64,000 bases of DNA. Source: Stichopus chloronotus (Eukaryota; Echinodermata; Holothuroidea; Aspidochirotida; Stichopodidae). The notes under the pieces were generated by a model. The model was not told the DNA's origin. It did not search any database and saw only the letters and a program-made list of their open reading frames with translations. Below are positions 1 through 13,400 of the stretch, one piece after another. The position numbers and the translations under genes are program-made. Positions within the stretch are counted from its first letter, which is position 1, and each line of letters begins with the position of its first letter. The stretch covers positions 18,769,111 to 18,833,110 of the forward strand of contig CM037836.1 in the NCBI GenBank assembly GCA_021234535.1, given 5' to 3'.

Positions 1-650
1 TGGTCCACAGTCCCTCCTTTCCGACACTGTGTTTCCCGAGAGTTTTGGTCAGTTGATCTTTCCAGTTTCAAAATGAGAACCCTTTCAGTTGTCACCATGT
101 GACTAAAGACTATGTGACACACTCCTACTACATAGCCGTCACTCTCACTAGGGAAAGCATGTGACTAGAATACTATTGACTACTTGGCTCTCTTTTTTTT
201 CTTTAATTTGTGACTGTTAAATGCATAACAAACTTTTCACTGACATCTCTTAATCTCTCTCTCTCTTCAAACAAAAAAAAAATTACCAGTTCTTCCGGCA
301 CAATCTCACAGGCTTTTATGACAAACAAGGAGAGACATGAAATTGTTACCATGCCTCCATCCCTGTCAGTTTCAACTAGCTATGAGGCATCCTCATCCAA
401 GACAGATTTACGAGTAATTGCAGGCATTAAGGCCATCGAGGGATGGATTATCTGGAGGTTGTTGTTGCCTCTCATCCCGTCCTGCCTTATTCGACGTCTC
501 TATTCCAGGGTGCCATTACACGCCGGCCTTACGCGTCGCTCTACGTGAATGACACAGACGGGTGAACGACCAGATCGAGTCTGGCCTGCTCTCAGTCCAT
601 CTTTTTTTGGTTGCCATAACAATTGCTTCAAATTAAAAGAGACAACTCAC
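1..650. other. Left edge, no gene recognised
   Basis: I looked here on the minus strand for later semaphorin exons (transmembrane, Ig or thrombospondin) and found none that joins in phase. The plus-strand open frame at 210-548 (112 codons) is low complexity at its start and resembles nothing I know. The stretch at 440-590 is richer in CG dinucleotides than its surroundings. Confidence 0.4.
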
Positions 651-689
651 CTTCACAGTCCTGTATATTTGCTTACATCCTGATCGTCG
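651..689 (-). CDS. Candidate semaphorin exon 12 (39 bp) with in-frame stop
   Basis: A good acceptor (CTTCTTCCATTCGCAG) and donor (gtgagttg) bracket 39 bases. In the phase left by exon 11 it reads DDQDVSKYTGL and then TGA, two bases before the donor. If spliced in, it would end a protein made of signal peptide, sema domain and PSI only. In phase 0 it would be open throughout. It may be a cryptic pair, a terminating alternative exon or a mis-phased real exon. Confidence 0.35.
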
Positions 690-1365
690 CTGCGAATGGA
701 AGAAGGAAATGAAGAGGTGCATTGTCACGCAATTAGAAAAAGCAAACATTACTACCGGTGCCTGAAAGATATTCCTATCATTGTCTTCCTTTTACATTAT
801 AAAATGAAGGAAATGTGATTATCAAAAAAAAAAGACAACTAAAAGACAACTTCCAGCCTGAGCACTACCAAACTTTGTTGAATACCTTGTTTCACAGATA
901 GTTATTTGGTCTAATTTATCAGTCCCTGATACACATAACCATTTTCAATTTTTACTGGTATGTCTCAAATCTGAAAAGCTACACAAATTTCTACAGAGAA
1001 AACTCAAGGAGGCCAGATTGTTACATCATATGCTGAAAAGCTCACAGAGAATGAGAGCCCACACTACCAGCAGATAACACCAATGTCCGTTTTCATCAAG
1101 GTTGTTGATTTTTTTTTTTTTTTTTTTCAGTTTTTAAAAAATTCATTCTTTCACTTGGTGATTTAAATCAACTTGCTGGATTTTCATTAAAGAAATGAAT
1201 TGAGATTTTTTAAATTAAAATCATGATTTCATTCGTGATTTGAATCGGCGCTTGATTTAAAACAACACTGGTTTTCGTAGCCCATATATGAATGAAGGGG
1301 GTGGAGGGGTAAATCACTAATTGAAAATGAAATATTGACGATGAAGATCGTCAATTGAAACTTAC
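690..1365. other. Intron 11
   Basis: AT-rich; it holds a T tract at about 1109-1127 and no recognisable element. Confidence 0.5.
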
Positions 1366-1440
1366 AATTGGTTGTTGTCAAGTTCGAAGCAAGTGGCGCT
1401 GATGTTGTTCCACACGCAGAATGGATCTTGTTTACAAGCA
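1366..1440 (-). CDS. Semaphorin exon 11: PSI-like cysteine cluster
   Basis: The acceptor TGTGTTCCAG follows a pyrimidine-rich tract; donor gtaagttt; 75 bases, phase 2 in and 2 out. It encodes [18 protein letters not shown], then ELDNNQ. DPFCVW matches the PSI core DPYC-W, and the spacing to the final Cys is normal. The cysteine spacing before DPFC is tighter than usual. An earlier AG (CAACAG, ending at 1477) is also in frame and would add 12 residues, so the 5' edge is less certain than the core. Confidence 0.75.
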
Positions 1441-4400
1441 CTGGAACACAGAATGTATGAGATGGGAGTATTGAAACTGTTGAGGGACTACTCATTAGAA
1501 TACATACACACATGACAAATGTCATTTAAATTGCCCCACTCTTTCATCTGCACTCTTGACCAATGACCTCTAACAAATGTCTAACTATTATGAACAGTCT
1601 GGAAATTGCTGAAGATGGCTGCACGTAGAACAAGTATCAAACATACTTCAAATCCCTACCACCACTTTGTTTCCACTTACATTTTCTGCCTGTTACGACA
1701 CACTTTGTGGTCTTAAAACCACCTGTGAGGGGCCTCTGAGTTTAGTAACAAAAGCAATGCTTAGTAACGGAAAAAAAAAAAAAATAGCAGTAATCGTATG
1801 TCATTCACATAGAGGCAAAGAGACCAAAACACTGGTGACAGTTTGATCTTCAGATGAAAGATCTCAACGAGCATGAAGAGTTAAACTCTTTTCAAAAAGG
1901 ATCAAAAGTGATGATGACTCATGATATATGGTTCCTAAGAGAAGGATAATGAAGCAGTCTCCCTCCCTTTCACTACACCTCCCCTCTCCCAAACCTTTTA
2001 TATTGCCTACACTACCATCGTCTCAAATGCATCATCTCATTCAATCCATTACTGCATGAGCAGAGTAAGACAAATCACACACAAGAACTGGCAGATCATG
2101 CGGTAAATGACGAACCAGTGACAGATCAACTTCCGGTAACTTTCACGGTCTCTCTCTCGAAACTGACGGCCTTAACATTTGGATTATAATCGGTTAATCT
2201 TACCAACTAGTTGTATAGTTTTCACATCTTTGAAGAGGGAGCTCTACCACCGAGCTGTTGGTGACCACGATCAACACGTCCCGCTGACCGCCGCCCTCCA
2301 CCGTTCTGATGATCTCCAGCTCCTTCACCCTCTCCTGACGATCTCGCGGGGTGACGTAAATGGTCTCCAAGAGGTTGGACTTCAATTTGTCACTGTCTGG
2401 AATCAAGGCCACCTTCAAGACTATTCCATTCTCTACAAGGGGCAGATGGCAAGAGCAGATAACATGTAAACTTCAAAAACTGCCCATGGCAACCACAGAC
2501 CTCTGCATAAACAGTGGTAATGACAAACTTGGCAAACAGTCGGAGATTGATGCCGAATCCAGAGCATCTTCACAGATGAAACTGTGGTCTAAAAGTTGCG
2601 TGTAAAATCAATCATACCTCTCTCGAACGGTAAATTAATTTGCTTCATCGATGACAGTTATTTATGTGCATAACATGAATTAGCAGAGATAACTAAGATC
2701 ACAGATGGTAACTAACAAACCATAAACGAAGACGAAGTTCATACATAGTGTTTTGATGGAAGATTTGTTTTCAAAAGCATTTAACGAATACTAAACTCTG
2801 ACCTATTTTTACTTTGCTTCTATTGCCTTCAAAATGCATTCCTTACAGTTTTTTTTTCTCCCTAGGATATCTTCAATGAACAACTCTGGTGGTAGAGGCA
2901 CAGATCAGCAGTCAGTAAAAGTTTTGCAGATGCTGATTGTCTAGCCAGCCCAGTACCAATGACATATGTTGGGACACTTAAAGGGGCACCTTTGAGTTGT
3001 TTTGTGGCATTCCCTTAATTTTTTCTAAATCTGTCAAACATAAATGACCGAGAAACAAACAACTAAATTTGGTTTTGAAAAATTTGTGATTTTTTTTTTC
3101 TTCCAAAATTAGAGCTAATCCACATGTACACAGCCAGTACAACATTGGGTCAAAAACTACTTTGACAGATTTCATACGTGTTGGATGTGAAACCTGAATA
3201 CATATGCTAACTGTATGCATTGTCGTATCTTTGTACCCTTCCAAGGTTCTCACAAATTTTTCTACATCAACTGAACGTGTCACATTAACAAATACTTCCA
3301 TTTTCCCCCTCACATGTATCCTCTGACAATCCCTGAAAACCTTCAGACACAAACAGAGAAGAGATTTCTACATATATTGTTCACCTGTTCCTAAGAATAG
3401 TATTTTATATGGAATTCCATTTTTGTCTGCTTTTGTATAAACTGCTATCTGAGTCAATCTGTAGTCTGCACGGGTCAGATCGAAGATGGGGTACGGGTCT
3501 CGATAGCTGGGCACTGATTGGTCCATGAGGGGATGCTTGGCGATGAAAATCAAGTTTTCGTCCTTCTGTCTCTGAGAATCTAAGGAACACTGGTGAAAAA
3601 AAAAAATAAAAAAATAAAAAAAAAAGAGTGTAAATATTTCAATTGAGAGAGTGCAGTGGGAAAGCCCTTTACTTCAATTTAGTCTTTGAAAGTGGTCATC
3701 ACTACCATTAAATCTAGGCAGCTTCTGATGCGATAGAATTGAGCAGTTTTGGAAAAATTCACTTATTCGCATACATTTTACACTCATTCATAACCCCACC
3801 ATTCTGAATCTGAATAAGACTTGTGAATAGAAAGTCAGCTACAGAGAATTCACAAGTAAATACTTCACAGAAGACATAAGCTAAGGGATGCTAAAATGAC
3901 CAAACTATGGTCATGCTATATTTCTCATGACTCATTTCTGCATTTGTTCTTTCCAATTCTCACCACAGAGACATTCTGTTGCTTAAAATACAATTGGACA
4001 ATATATGCTACAATATTGCAGAGTGAGGAACTTGGGAAAAAAGCTCTTTAAATTCCTGGCCAGTTTGTCACAGTGGTCTAGCTGCTGTTTAAGAGGTCAG
4101 AACCTTTCAAAGGTAACAAAGAGTGTGGAAGGTTTGAGGTACGGAAGAAAGGCATTAACAAGAAAATAGTGTACAGTGTGGAGGAGGGCTGTTACCACGA
4201 GGAGATAGGTGAGCAAACCATCGGTACAAACACTTACATTTCCTGGTCTAGGGCTCACTTCCATATCCCTGGGGAGTGCATACCAGTTGCCAGAGTTCTG
4301 TTCCTTGAACTGGCCTTCATTGAAGATGTCTCGGATGGCTTGCATGTCAAACATGCAAATCGCGGAGCCGGGTATTTCATGCCTGAAATGTAACAGAGAG

Positions 4401-7400
4401 AGAGAGATACATGAAGCTTGAAAGAAAAGGAAAAAAGATTCCTAGTAGCAAAAGTCATTCCCGATGCAGATCTTTCGATTTTTTTTCAAAAATACTGGTA
4501 CCTCTCTTCATTGATTTCAATGCAACTGGGTACAAGAAGACCTAACCAGTATAATTTGGTGATAGATACTATGCTGACATATGCAACTGAAATAAGAGCA
4601 CCACAAAGAACACACATAAAAATCTGAAATTAAAGAAAAATTCATTTCCTGGTAACTGTTGCTTTACACACACAAATTTCATCATCAGTTTTGGAAGTGC
4701 ATAAAATAGTGTTACTGCATTGCATTTAAAGAAGTAATAGCATAGCTTTGAGCCTCTGAATTTATTTCCTTATAAGAAAGATTATCTTGCTATTATTTTT
4801 TCTTGTCGGACATGATTAAAGGGCCTGCATAAAACATCTAAACGGATGGTATGTTGTCCTAACTTCTTACTGAGGCTGTAGCACTTAACTGTAATAAGAC
4901 TGAATAGGGTCAGTGATTCATTACTTTTTTGGTTTTTTTGGGGGGTGGGGGCTGGGTTGGAAAAAATGTTTATTTCCCTGGAAGGGAGTAAAATTATTTC
5001 CCTGGAAGGGAGTAGAATTTCCCACAATTCTTGCTACATTCTCATGTACGGAAATGGGAAATTTCCCTCCAAAAGCCAAAATTTCCCTCCAGATGCCCAA
5101 ATTTCCAGGGAAGGAGCCTCCCAGCTTCCCAACTTTTTCCACCCATGGGTGGGGGGCAAAATTGGTACACAAACCAATCATGTAGGGGGTGGCAGGTAGT
5201 TTCATTTTGTCATTTTGTCATTTTGCCATCTTTCAGGACTACCACCAACCTTTTTTTCAGCAAATCAGGAGTATGTGATACATTGACAGAGAGTATACTG
5301 AGTGCTGTGATGAGGTATTCCACAAAAGGAAATACTGACTCAAACTTTACAGTGGTGACCGTATTAATTCCCTCTGGAACCTTGGGTTACTTTGTGTATT
5401 CTGTATCTTCTGACATTTGAAATGACAGCCCAGTATACATCCCACAGAGGGAGAGCAAAAGGTGTAAATGTCACACAAACATATCTGTGAGTTCACCATA
5501 GCACACACGAGTGAGTGAGCGTACAGTAGCAAGGTTTAAAGAGATACTCACTCTCCTGTGCTGAAGACACCGTAAAATTGTCTATTTTCTCCTTCGCCGA
5601 CCATCCAAACATCCTCTGAAAAAGGCAATGAAAACAGGAATTAGGAGTTAATATCAAAGGAGGTATCTTGATTTACCAAGGGCAGAGTGAATGGGGGAAT
5701 GGGGGGGGGAGGGTGACTAACGGCTGGCTTCTCATGAATACATGCTTGATTCTCATGACTACATACATAGTGTAGATGCTCAAGATGAGAAAGCAACAGA
5801 ACTGCTTGCAAAATTGCCTGGATTTCAGGTAAAAATACAATTCCAAATGCTCAAGTGACAAATCCTTCTCCTCCCTACCACCCACACCTACCCCACTTCA
5901 ACATCCTCCCATTGGGCACAAATTAAGAACACATGACTTTGTTCCACTGAAATGATTTTGACACAAGAATTAAAATAAAAAAAACAACACTTATGTAAGT
6001 AATGGTTTGAAAGTCAGCCTTGACAGGAGTAAGACTAGCGATGCTACTGCAGGTCAATGACATACAAGTACAATTGATAATTTATAGGAAGATTTCTCGT
6101 TTATCGCTAATATTCTCATTTGCTTCCCAATTTAAGGAAACAAAATGCAAGGGAACACTTTCTTCAGGGCATGTGTCATCACTGGTTTGTTGAAGCCTAC
6201 AGTCACAAACACTGCTCAAAACCAAACAGTGGTAACATTGGGTGCACCTTTCTGAGGGGGGGCAGCATAAATTAAGTGGTACCTATCACCACCAACATGC
6301 CAGCTAGAGTTGGGGTAGAGCAGAAAATTTTGGATGAAAACAGGGGATGAGACTGACACCAAACAAGAAGCGACTTTGAACAAGTGCAGCCCGTTGTTTG
6401 TCTTCGTGGACAAACTTGAGACTTATCAGTATGCTCTAACTGTGCATGGGATTGCAATCTGGTATTGAAAAAAGCTGAAACTCACATAAATAATGCAAAA
6501 AGGCAAAGCTGGGAGAGAAATGCATGAAGGAACTCACGTAAATAATTGAAATAAAACGGGTAGGCTCCAGGGAACGAGCAATTGAGGCGTGCCTTTTGGT
6601 ACGTCGTCCATTTTTCTTCCAGGAGATACTGGCCTCCGAGATCTGACTTGCATACCTTGCTGACTCTTGCATATATTGCCTGTAGGAGGAGAGAAAACAC
6701 GGAGATGTTGAGAGAGGCATTCCTTCATTCTCATCTTGCCTGTAAAGTCAAATAGATGCAGCCTCACATTTGGGTAAGTGAATAGAGTGTGCACACAGTC
6801 TAAAGAAGGTAAGAATACAACATCAAGTAATGATATGAGAGTCTCCTATAGCACACAACTTGGTATGAAAAAACATACGAACACTTGAAGGGTATAAGAC
6901 AGCAAAGTCATGGAATAGTGTGCATTATTCTATGTTTTGATTGCAAGGAAAATCAAAGGTAAATTTTGACCCTCAGAGTCAATGTCACAGGCAGAGACTT
7001 TTTGGAAAGAAAGAAAAGCGACAATGTGGATTGTGTTTGGTAAGTACACACATTTCGGAAAAATACATTTACAGAAAATTGTCAAGCTCTTAGAATCTCG
7101 TCCATTACTCAAATTTTCAACAGGTCAGCAAATCGATGAGATTTAAGATACAATTTTGTGAAAATGTAGCAAAGATTGCTCATTTCAAAAAGGCAAAACA
7201 AAAGTTTGTGTCATATGGTAGATGGTGTTTATCTTGAAACCTTGATGATGCAGCTTTTGTGAGGGATATAACCTTCAAAGGTTTACAGCTTTTGACTTTT
7301 GCAAGTCAAACTCAGACATTTTAACTACGCAAACATAAATCGATGACAATAAAATCATCTAACCTTCGAAACGAGTATTTCAATACGGTATTAAACTTCG

Positions 7401-10400
7401 CCCCTTTTTTTTCTCCAAATGCAAGCCACTGTTGGACAATATTTACTTGTGACATCAGTGACAGTCGTGACATCAGAACAGTGTAGAAAACTGTCAACAT
7501 GGCCTTCTTTTATAACATGAGAGGAAACATTGCATTCACAAACTTATATACATCCACCCACCCCAAACTCCAAAACAGGGATGTCATAGTGTAACCGCAT
7601 TTACCATGGGAAGTATGTTACAAATTCTCTTCCAGGCTACCACAGTGATGTAGGAAGAAACTATGTGTGTGCTCTTCTGTCTTGGAGAGTGTGGAAAAAG
7701 TGTTTTCACATAACAGTGTGTGACAAACAGGATGATTGTCTCAAAAACATTGCTGGAACCTGTCCCCTCTTTTCTTTCTGCTCACAGCTGATCTAAACGC
7801 TAACACATGCACTCTGACACAAAGGAAGGGCTAGACTTGGCATAACAAAATGATCCTCCTTTGCCTCTGAGGGCTTTTAGAGCAAACAAGGCAATGACCT
7901 CTAGAATTGAGGTCAAGTTGTTTTAAGAGCAGACCCAACTTGCCCTTTTATGGCATGAACAGGATTAAGTAACATTTTTGTTGATTTCTGGTGAAAATGG
8001 CAAAAAATGGGGAAAAAAGATATTGGCAGTCTTAAAGAAAAGCAAAGGACCCTAGTTTAGGGACGACTGAAAGACTTAAGTGCTGCCGAGTTGCCGGGAG
8101 TAACCTTATCCATTTCTTCATAATTGTTACTCAGCTCTGGTTACGACAACCAGCAATAACATTGGACAAGATACACAAATCCTTAAAAGAACCAGTTCAA
8201 TCACACAAGGAAGGGGTTGTTAAAACATGTAACAAGATAAGAACATTTTCGTAAACTTGTCAACAACCCTAAAAAGCCCAAATGATCGCATTATCTGCCT
8301 ATTTGCCTGCTGTCAAACCATGTCATCCTTTTAAATTCCACAAGAATGTTTTCTTGCGGAAATTCACCTGCGAGGTACGTGTGGTGTCTCAGTTGTCTAC
8401 TCGAGGGAAATCCATGCTCTTGCAAACAAAAACCCACGAAAGGCCTTGAAAGCGTTTGACATTTTTCGGAGAACATGGATGCCTAAACCTAAAACCCTAA
8501 CTGTGACAGGTGCTGCTGATCTCTTTAAATAAGTTCTGAAAGTGATAAACCTGCAAATAAATACCTAGAACCATGTTGTTTATGATGTGTAGAAAACTGT
8601 CAACATGGCCTTCTTTTTACCAGTGATGATTTTTTTAAGGAACGTTCGTGAAGATGAAATCTGTTTCCACCAATTGCAGGTTACACAAGTGTAGTTGAAT
8701 GAAAGAGCAAAATATTTTTGTGTGTGGTTTACTTTTCGATTAACGTCATTTACTTGTCAGATTAAACAAAACCCCGTCTCGTGAGAAAACACTGTACTTC
8801 ACTTTCACTAGGGTATCTCATATGCACTTATTTTACAACTATTACTACATACATATTGCCTTTGCTCTTACTGGAAATAGCAAATAAAGACAAAGAGAAA
8901 AATTAAGAAAAAGAGCTTACATCACCGGAGTTGACATGCTCAACAGCTATTTCTCTGAAGAAGACTAATACCCATTCTTCAACTTCAAAGGACTGGATGA
9001 AGGTGGGACCTGTAAGAATAAAGTAAAGGACAACATTTGATGATCATTATCATTGATTGTTAAGATGAAAAGTAAGTATAGAAGTTTGTCATTTATTTCT
9101 GAACCCCCCAAAAAAGAAAAACAAACAAGATGTGGTCAAACTGAAGACTGGCCACAAAATACAGGCTTAATCCTACGTTGAACATAAACAAGGTGACAAG
9201 GTTTATTTGCAAAAGTGGTCCATTGTTTCTGCTAAACAAATACACAAAAGGTACAAGAGGTCTTTGATAAATATTCCACAACAATATACCAAAGGTGACC
9301 AACCTCCAACAAACACAAACACGAGCTTTAAGGACTCTGTTTGAAGTTTCCTTGGCTCCACCCTTCATGTTTGCTGTATTCACAGTGATCCATGTCCAAA
9401 ACTAAAAGCATGTATTTATTCTTTTAACTGATTCATGGCTTCTCTCATACAGCAATGTCAATTGGATGAGTCAATATATTCCAAGAAAATGGTAAAAATG
9501 AATGACAGAATGAAAAACTATGTTCACAAACATTTCTTTAATGCCTTTAAAGGAGCACCGGTTACCACATGAAACATTTTTGCTACTAAACCTCTTGGTC
9601 AGTGTCAGATCTTTCAGATAAGCAAGCAACCCTCACAGGTACCCGGTGTTTTTTCGCTGAGGAGGGGGGAGTTCAATGGGAGAGGGTTCAACCTCACCCT
9701 CCAGGAATTTTAGATACTTGAGACGCTAAATGATGCCGCTCAGAGATGATTCCTTGGTATTTGGAACATCAGTAATTAATCAGCTACTGTCACCTTCTTT
9801 TTTTGGCCAAGCAGAGGTTTTGTGGCGGGTAGCTGAATCACTTTTTAAGAGGGTGGTTGCTACTTCAGGAAGGGCATTAGTTTTCACTCAGGGACATCCC
9901 GCCTCCCAAAAACCCATCTAGGGAACTCTGCCTAACACTGAAAGCATCTAATGGCATTAAAACTTTGTTACTAAAGATTCCACAGTTGGGGGATATTGAT
10001 GATAACAGGTCCTTGGAAGAACCCCCCCTCACTCTCATTTAACATCACCACTGAACTTACATCCAAATATGGCATTAAAAAAAACAAGCCATGGCAAAAG
10101 CAAAGAGGGAACCGAGTCAAGAGCTACATATATCACACTTTTGTTTTTCATCTGTTTTGTTGGATCGTCCTCATTCTCCTTTAACTGCAGACGACCATTC
10201 TGTTCGTAAAGCACGTGTGCGATCCTCAAACAACCCACGAGGGTGCTCTTCATTTGCGCGATAGCAAAATCAACACAGATTCTAAAAGTCATAATCAAAT
10301 TGTTTACACAAACTTATCTCAACCAGCAGTTGGGACAGTTTAAATAGTACCTTTGATCTTTTGGACGGTTTTGATTTCTGAGAGAGGAGTCATCGTAATT

Positions 10401-13400
10401 CTCTGAAAGACTCAAGAGGGGTTGTCTTAAATATATCAGTAACTCATGCTGAAACACAAGCTAAAAGATGTGCCTTACAATACATCAGTAAATACCCCTT
10501 ATCAGTTAAACTACACATTTCACAGAACTCTGAAAAAAAAAAAAAAATGTTCTCGCAAAGATTGCGAGGTTTCAGTCGGAAATACACCTTGAGGAATAAC
10601 GATGACTGCAATACCACATACTCCGAAGGTTTCGTTTAAGTCCTTGCAAGACGACTCTTTTAGAGATATGCCACTCAGGTATTTGTAAGGTACTACCCCT
10701 AAAGTGAGTTACCTGATGATTCCCCAAACCAATGTCAGGACAATTTCTTTTGGTATAGTTTATGTTAGTGTGTTATCGGAAATTGCCGATAACCAATAAG
10801 TCAAAGTCAATATCGGCCCGATACCGATAACAAAGAAAAACGTAGAGAATCTTTTGTAAACAATATTAACATTACAATAATATAAGTTGAACACCACTCG
10901 AGTATGTACAGACTTTTGACTACAAGGTTTACAGCACACAGAGAAACCATGATTTGAAACTTTACTGGGACACAGGTGAGCTCTGTAAAGTTTTCACACT
11001 CTTGTGCGTGGAGGAATGACAAAGGCTTGTTATCAGTTGCTCTTATCGGAGATAGCGGTCATTGTGGCCGATACCGATATCTCACCGATAACGATACTAT
11101 TGACCGATAATCGGCTCAACACTAGTCTATGTACTCACTATTAAACCACTTGGCGTCTGCCTCTCTGCTCCTCAATTCCACAATATCCGACTGGCCTAGA
11201 CTGCTTCTATAAATCAGTGAATCCCTACCAGAATAGTCACCCACTGTTGCTGTGTAAAGGGCTCCATCTGAAAATGAAAACAAACGAGTAAACAACAAAA
11301 TTATTAAAGCCAATCGATAGTTTTTTCCTTATGAGATGAGTACATCCTCACAATTTTCTGTGGTATACTTAAAATGTGATGTCCTAAATGCAAGATGTGG
11401 TTTTGGTCAATACTGGCAATATGTGTCACCTTCTCCGATAATTTCACTGGCTTACATCATACTCTTCAACAGACAAGAGTTAAAAAGAAATAACTGTAAA
11501 TTTAAACAAAGTGAACTTTTGCTTGTCCCTTTCAGGACGATACCATGACGTACAGACAGGTCAATGCTGATCTGTCTGTTTACAGAGTACTAATTCCATT
11601 TTCATAATTCACTTCGTACAGAGTGCTTCAAAACCAGCAGCTTGTTTCATAGGCAGGGAGAAAATTAGTGTGCCATGCACGCATAGCACAAGTAACTAAT
11701 ATGAACCATGAGGTGCACACAGGTCAATGCTGATCTGTCTGTTTACAAAGTACTAATGCCATTTTCATAATTCACTTCGTACAGCGTGCTTCAAAACCAG
11801 CAGCTTGTTTCATAGGCAGGGAGAAAATTAGTGTGCCATGCACGCATAGCACAAGTTACTAATATGAACGAGCTGTAACATCTGTCTCAAATGGAAACAC
11901 AGTTTTTTTTTTTAAACCTGATACCTGAAAACAGGCAGCCTTTCCAAAAACAGACAGCTTTGATCAATCCTGTGAATATACACAGAATATCAATCTTCTG
12001 AATTCTATCTTTCCATAAAAGTTTCCAATCCCTGCTGGACTGTCTGACTCCTTTTCTCCCTCCTACTACACAGAATCTGGGAGATCACATTGTATCCCTT
12101 TGCCAAACAAATTAGACAAGTACATTGCCATGGAAACAGAGCAGATTGATCACAAGCCTACATACTGCAATAAAATTTCTGATATACTAATATTTTTTGC
12201 TGAAACCTATTTTATTCCTCTGGGATCACCAACGTTTGACTGCAGCAGATGTGCACAGTCAATTCTGTCATTGACAGCAAACCATGTTTGTTGGTTCTGA
12301 AAAAAAAGTTGGCAGATTGTTGCAAAACAAGCTGCTAGCACTGCTTTCAAGAATTTTCAACCACTTTTGTGATTCACGAAACTTTCAAGAGTTCAATCTT
12401 CTACCAAGTTTTCTGTAAATATGTACCAAAACCTCAGAGAAATACAGTATGACTATCCCTCTTCTTACTGTTGCTTTCCAAAAACCATACTGAATCCTTT
12501 CCACCAAACAGATGAATATTCATGCCTGTTGTCATGGATACCCCACAAACTAATCAGGCCCTTTATAATGTAAACAAAATTTCAAGGTTCTTTTATTTCA
12601 TTCCTCTAGGGTCAAATCAAAGTTGACTATAAAGAAGTGCATGTGCATGCCCTTGTGATTTATTGCAAACATTGTTGACTGTTTAAAAAAAAAGGAGAGA
12701 AAATGAAGTTGGCAATGTAACAGACCAAGTAGGGGAAGGGTAGAAAGAAGATCTGTTCAACACCATATGAAGGAATGCAGCTGGCTATGGGCCTATCTGA
12801 GATAAATGTATTTTGGTAACATTACTAGTTACTTCAAGTAACACAATTCAGGAGGAATAAGGTACATGTATGCCTGTCAAAACTGTGATAGCTGATAGAA
12901 TATATACTGGCTGAGAGAATATAGGCACACTACATGATTTCATATTGGAAGGGGGGAAGGGAGCACTATGCCAAGGTTATAATAGCAAACCCAGACTGGA
13001 AATGGCATTTCAGAGTTTGATGATTAACGGTGTAAAGATAAGACTTTGGTAATAAATCAGACAGAGTGTAACAAAGGCAATGTCCATGTTCAACACACTG
13101 GATGCTAGTAATAATAGAGGGAAAAAAGCATCAACTGGTCTGTCAAGCAATGAATCATTTTGGGCACCTCTATACTGGCATTAGCAGTATGGAGTACCAA
13201 TGATTTGATCGGACTTCATTATCTAAGCCACGAAAAAAGAAGACACAAAACAAAAACAAAATGGCACAACAGTTCCGTCCTGTCATCTAAAAGGAATGGA
13301 TGCACACTATGGAAAATGTTGACTTGAGGTGTTCACAAGTTCGTCCACTGTGCAATGCACACTGGATAAGCACAGCAACAGACCAAGTCAGAATTCTCTG

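Larger units (their letters stand above)
6680..8920. other. Intron 5
   Basis: About 2.2 kb with no gene. Its only notable content is a 31-bp perfect direct repeat at 7481-7511 and 8587-8617. Confidence 0.5.

Noticed and set aside
210..548. 112-codon plus-strand open frame at the left edge
   Set aside because: Starts in low-complexity sequence, resembles no known protein and lies opposite the place where semaphorin exons would be expected.
570..600. IWSFTRLCHSRR frame resembling a thrombospondin repeat
   Set aside because: Lacks the W-x-x-W and CSxxCG pattern and soon meets a stop.
3571..3573. Alternative exon 9 acceptor at the TTCTCAG AG
   Set aside because: Would drop six codons including the conserved Cys after PRPG, and has a poorer pyrimidine tract than the CACCAG acceptor.
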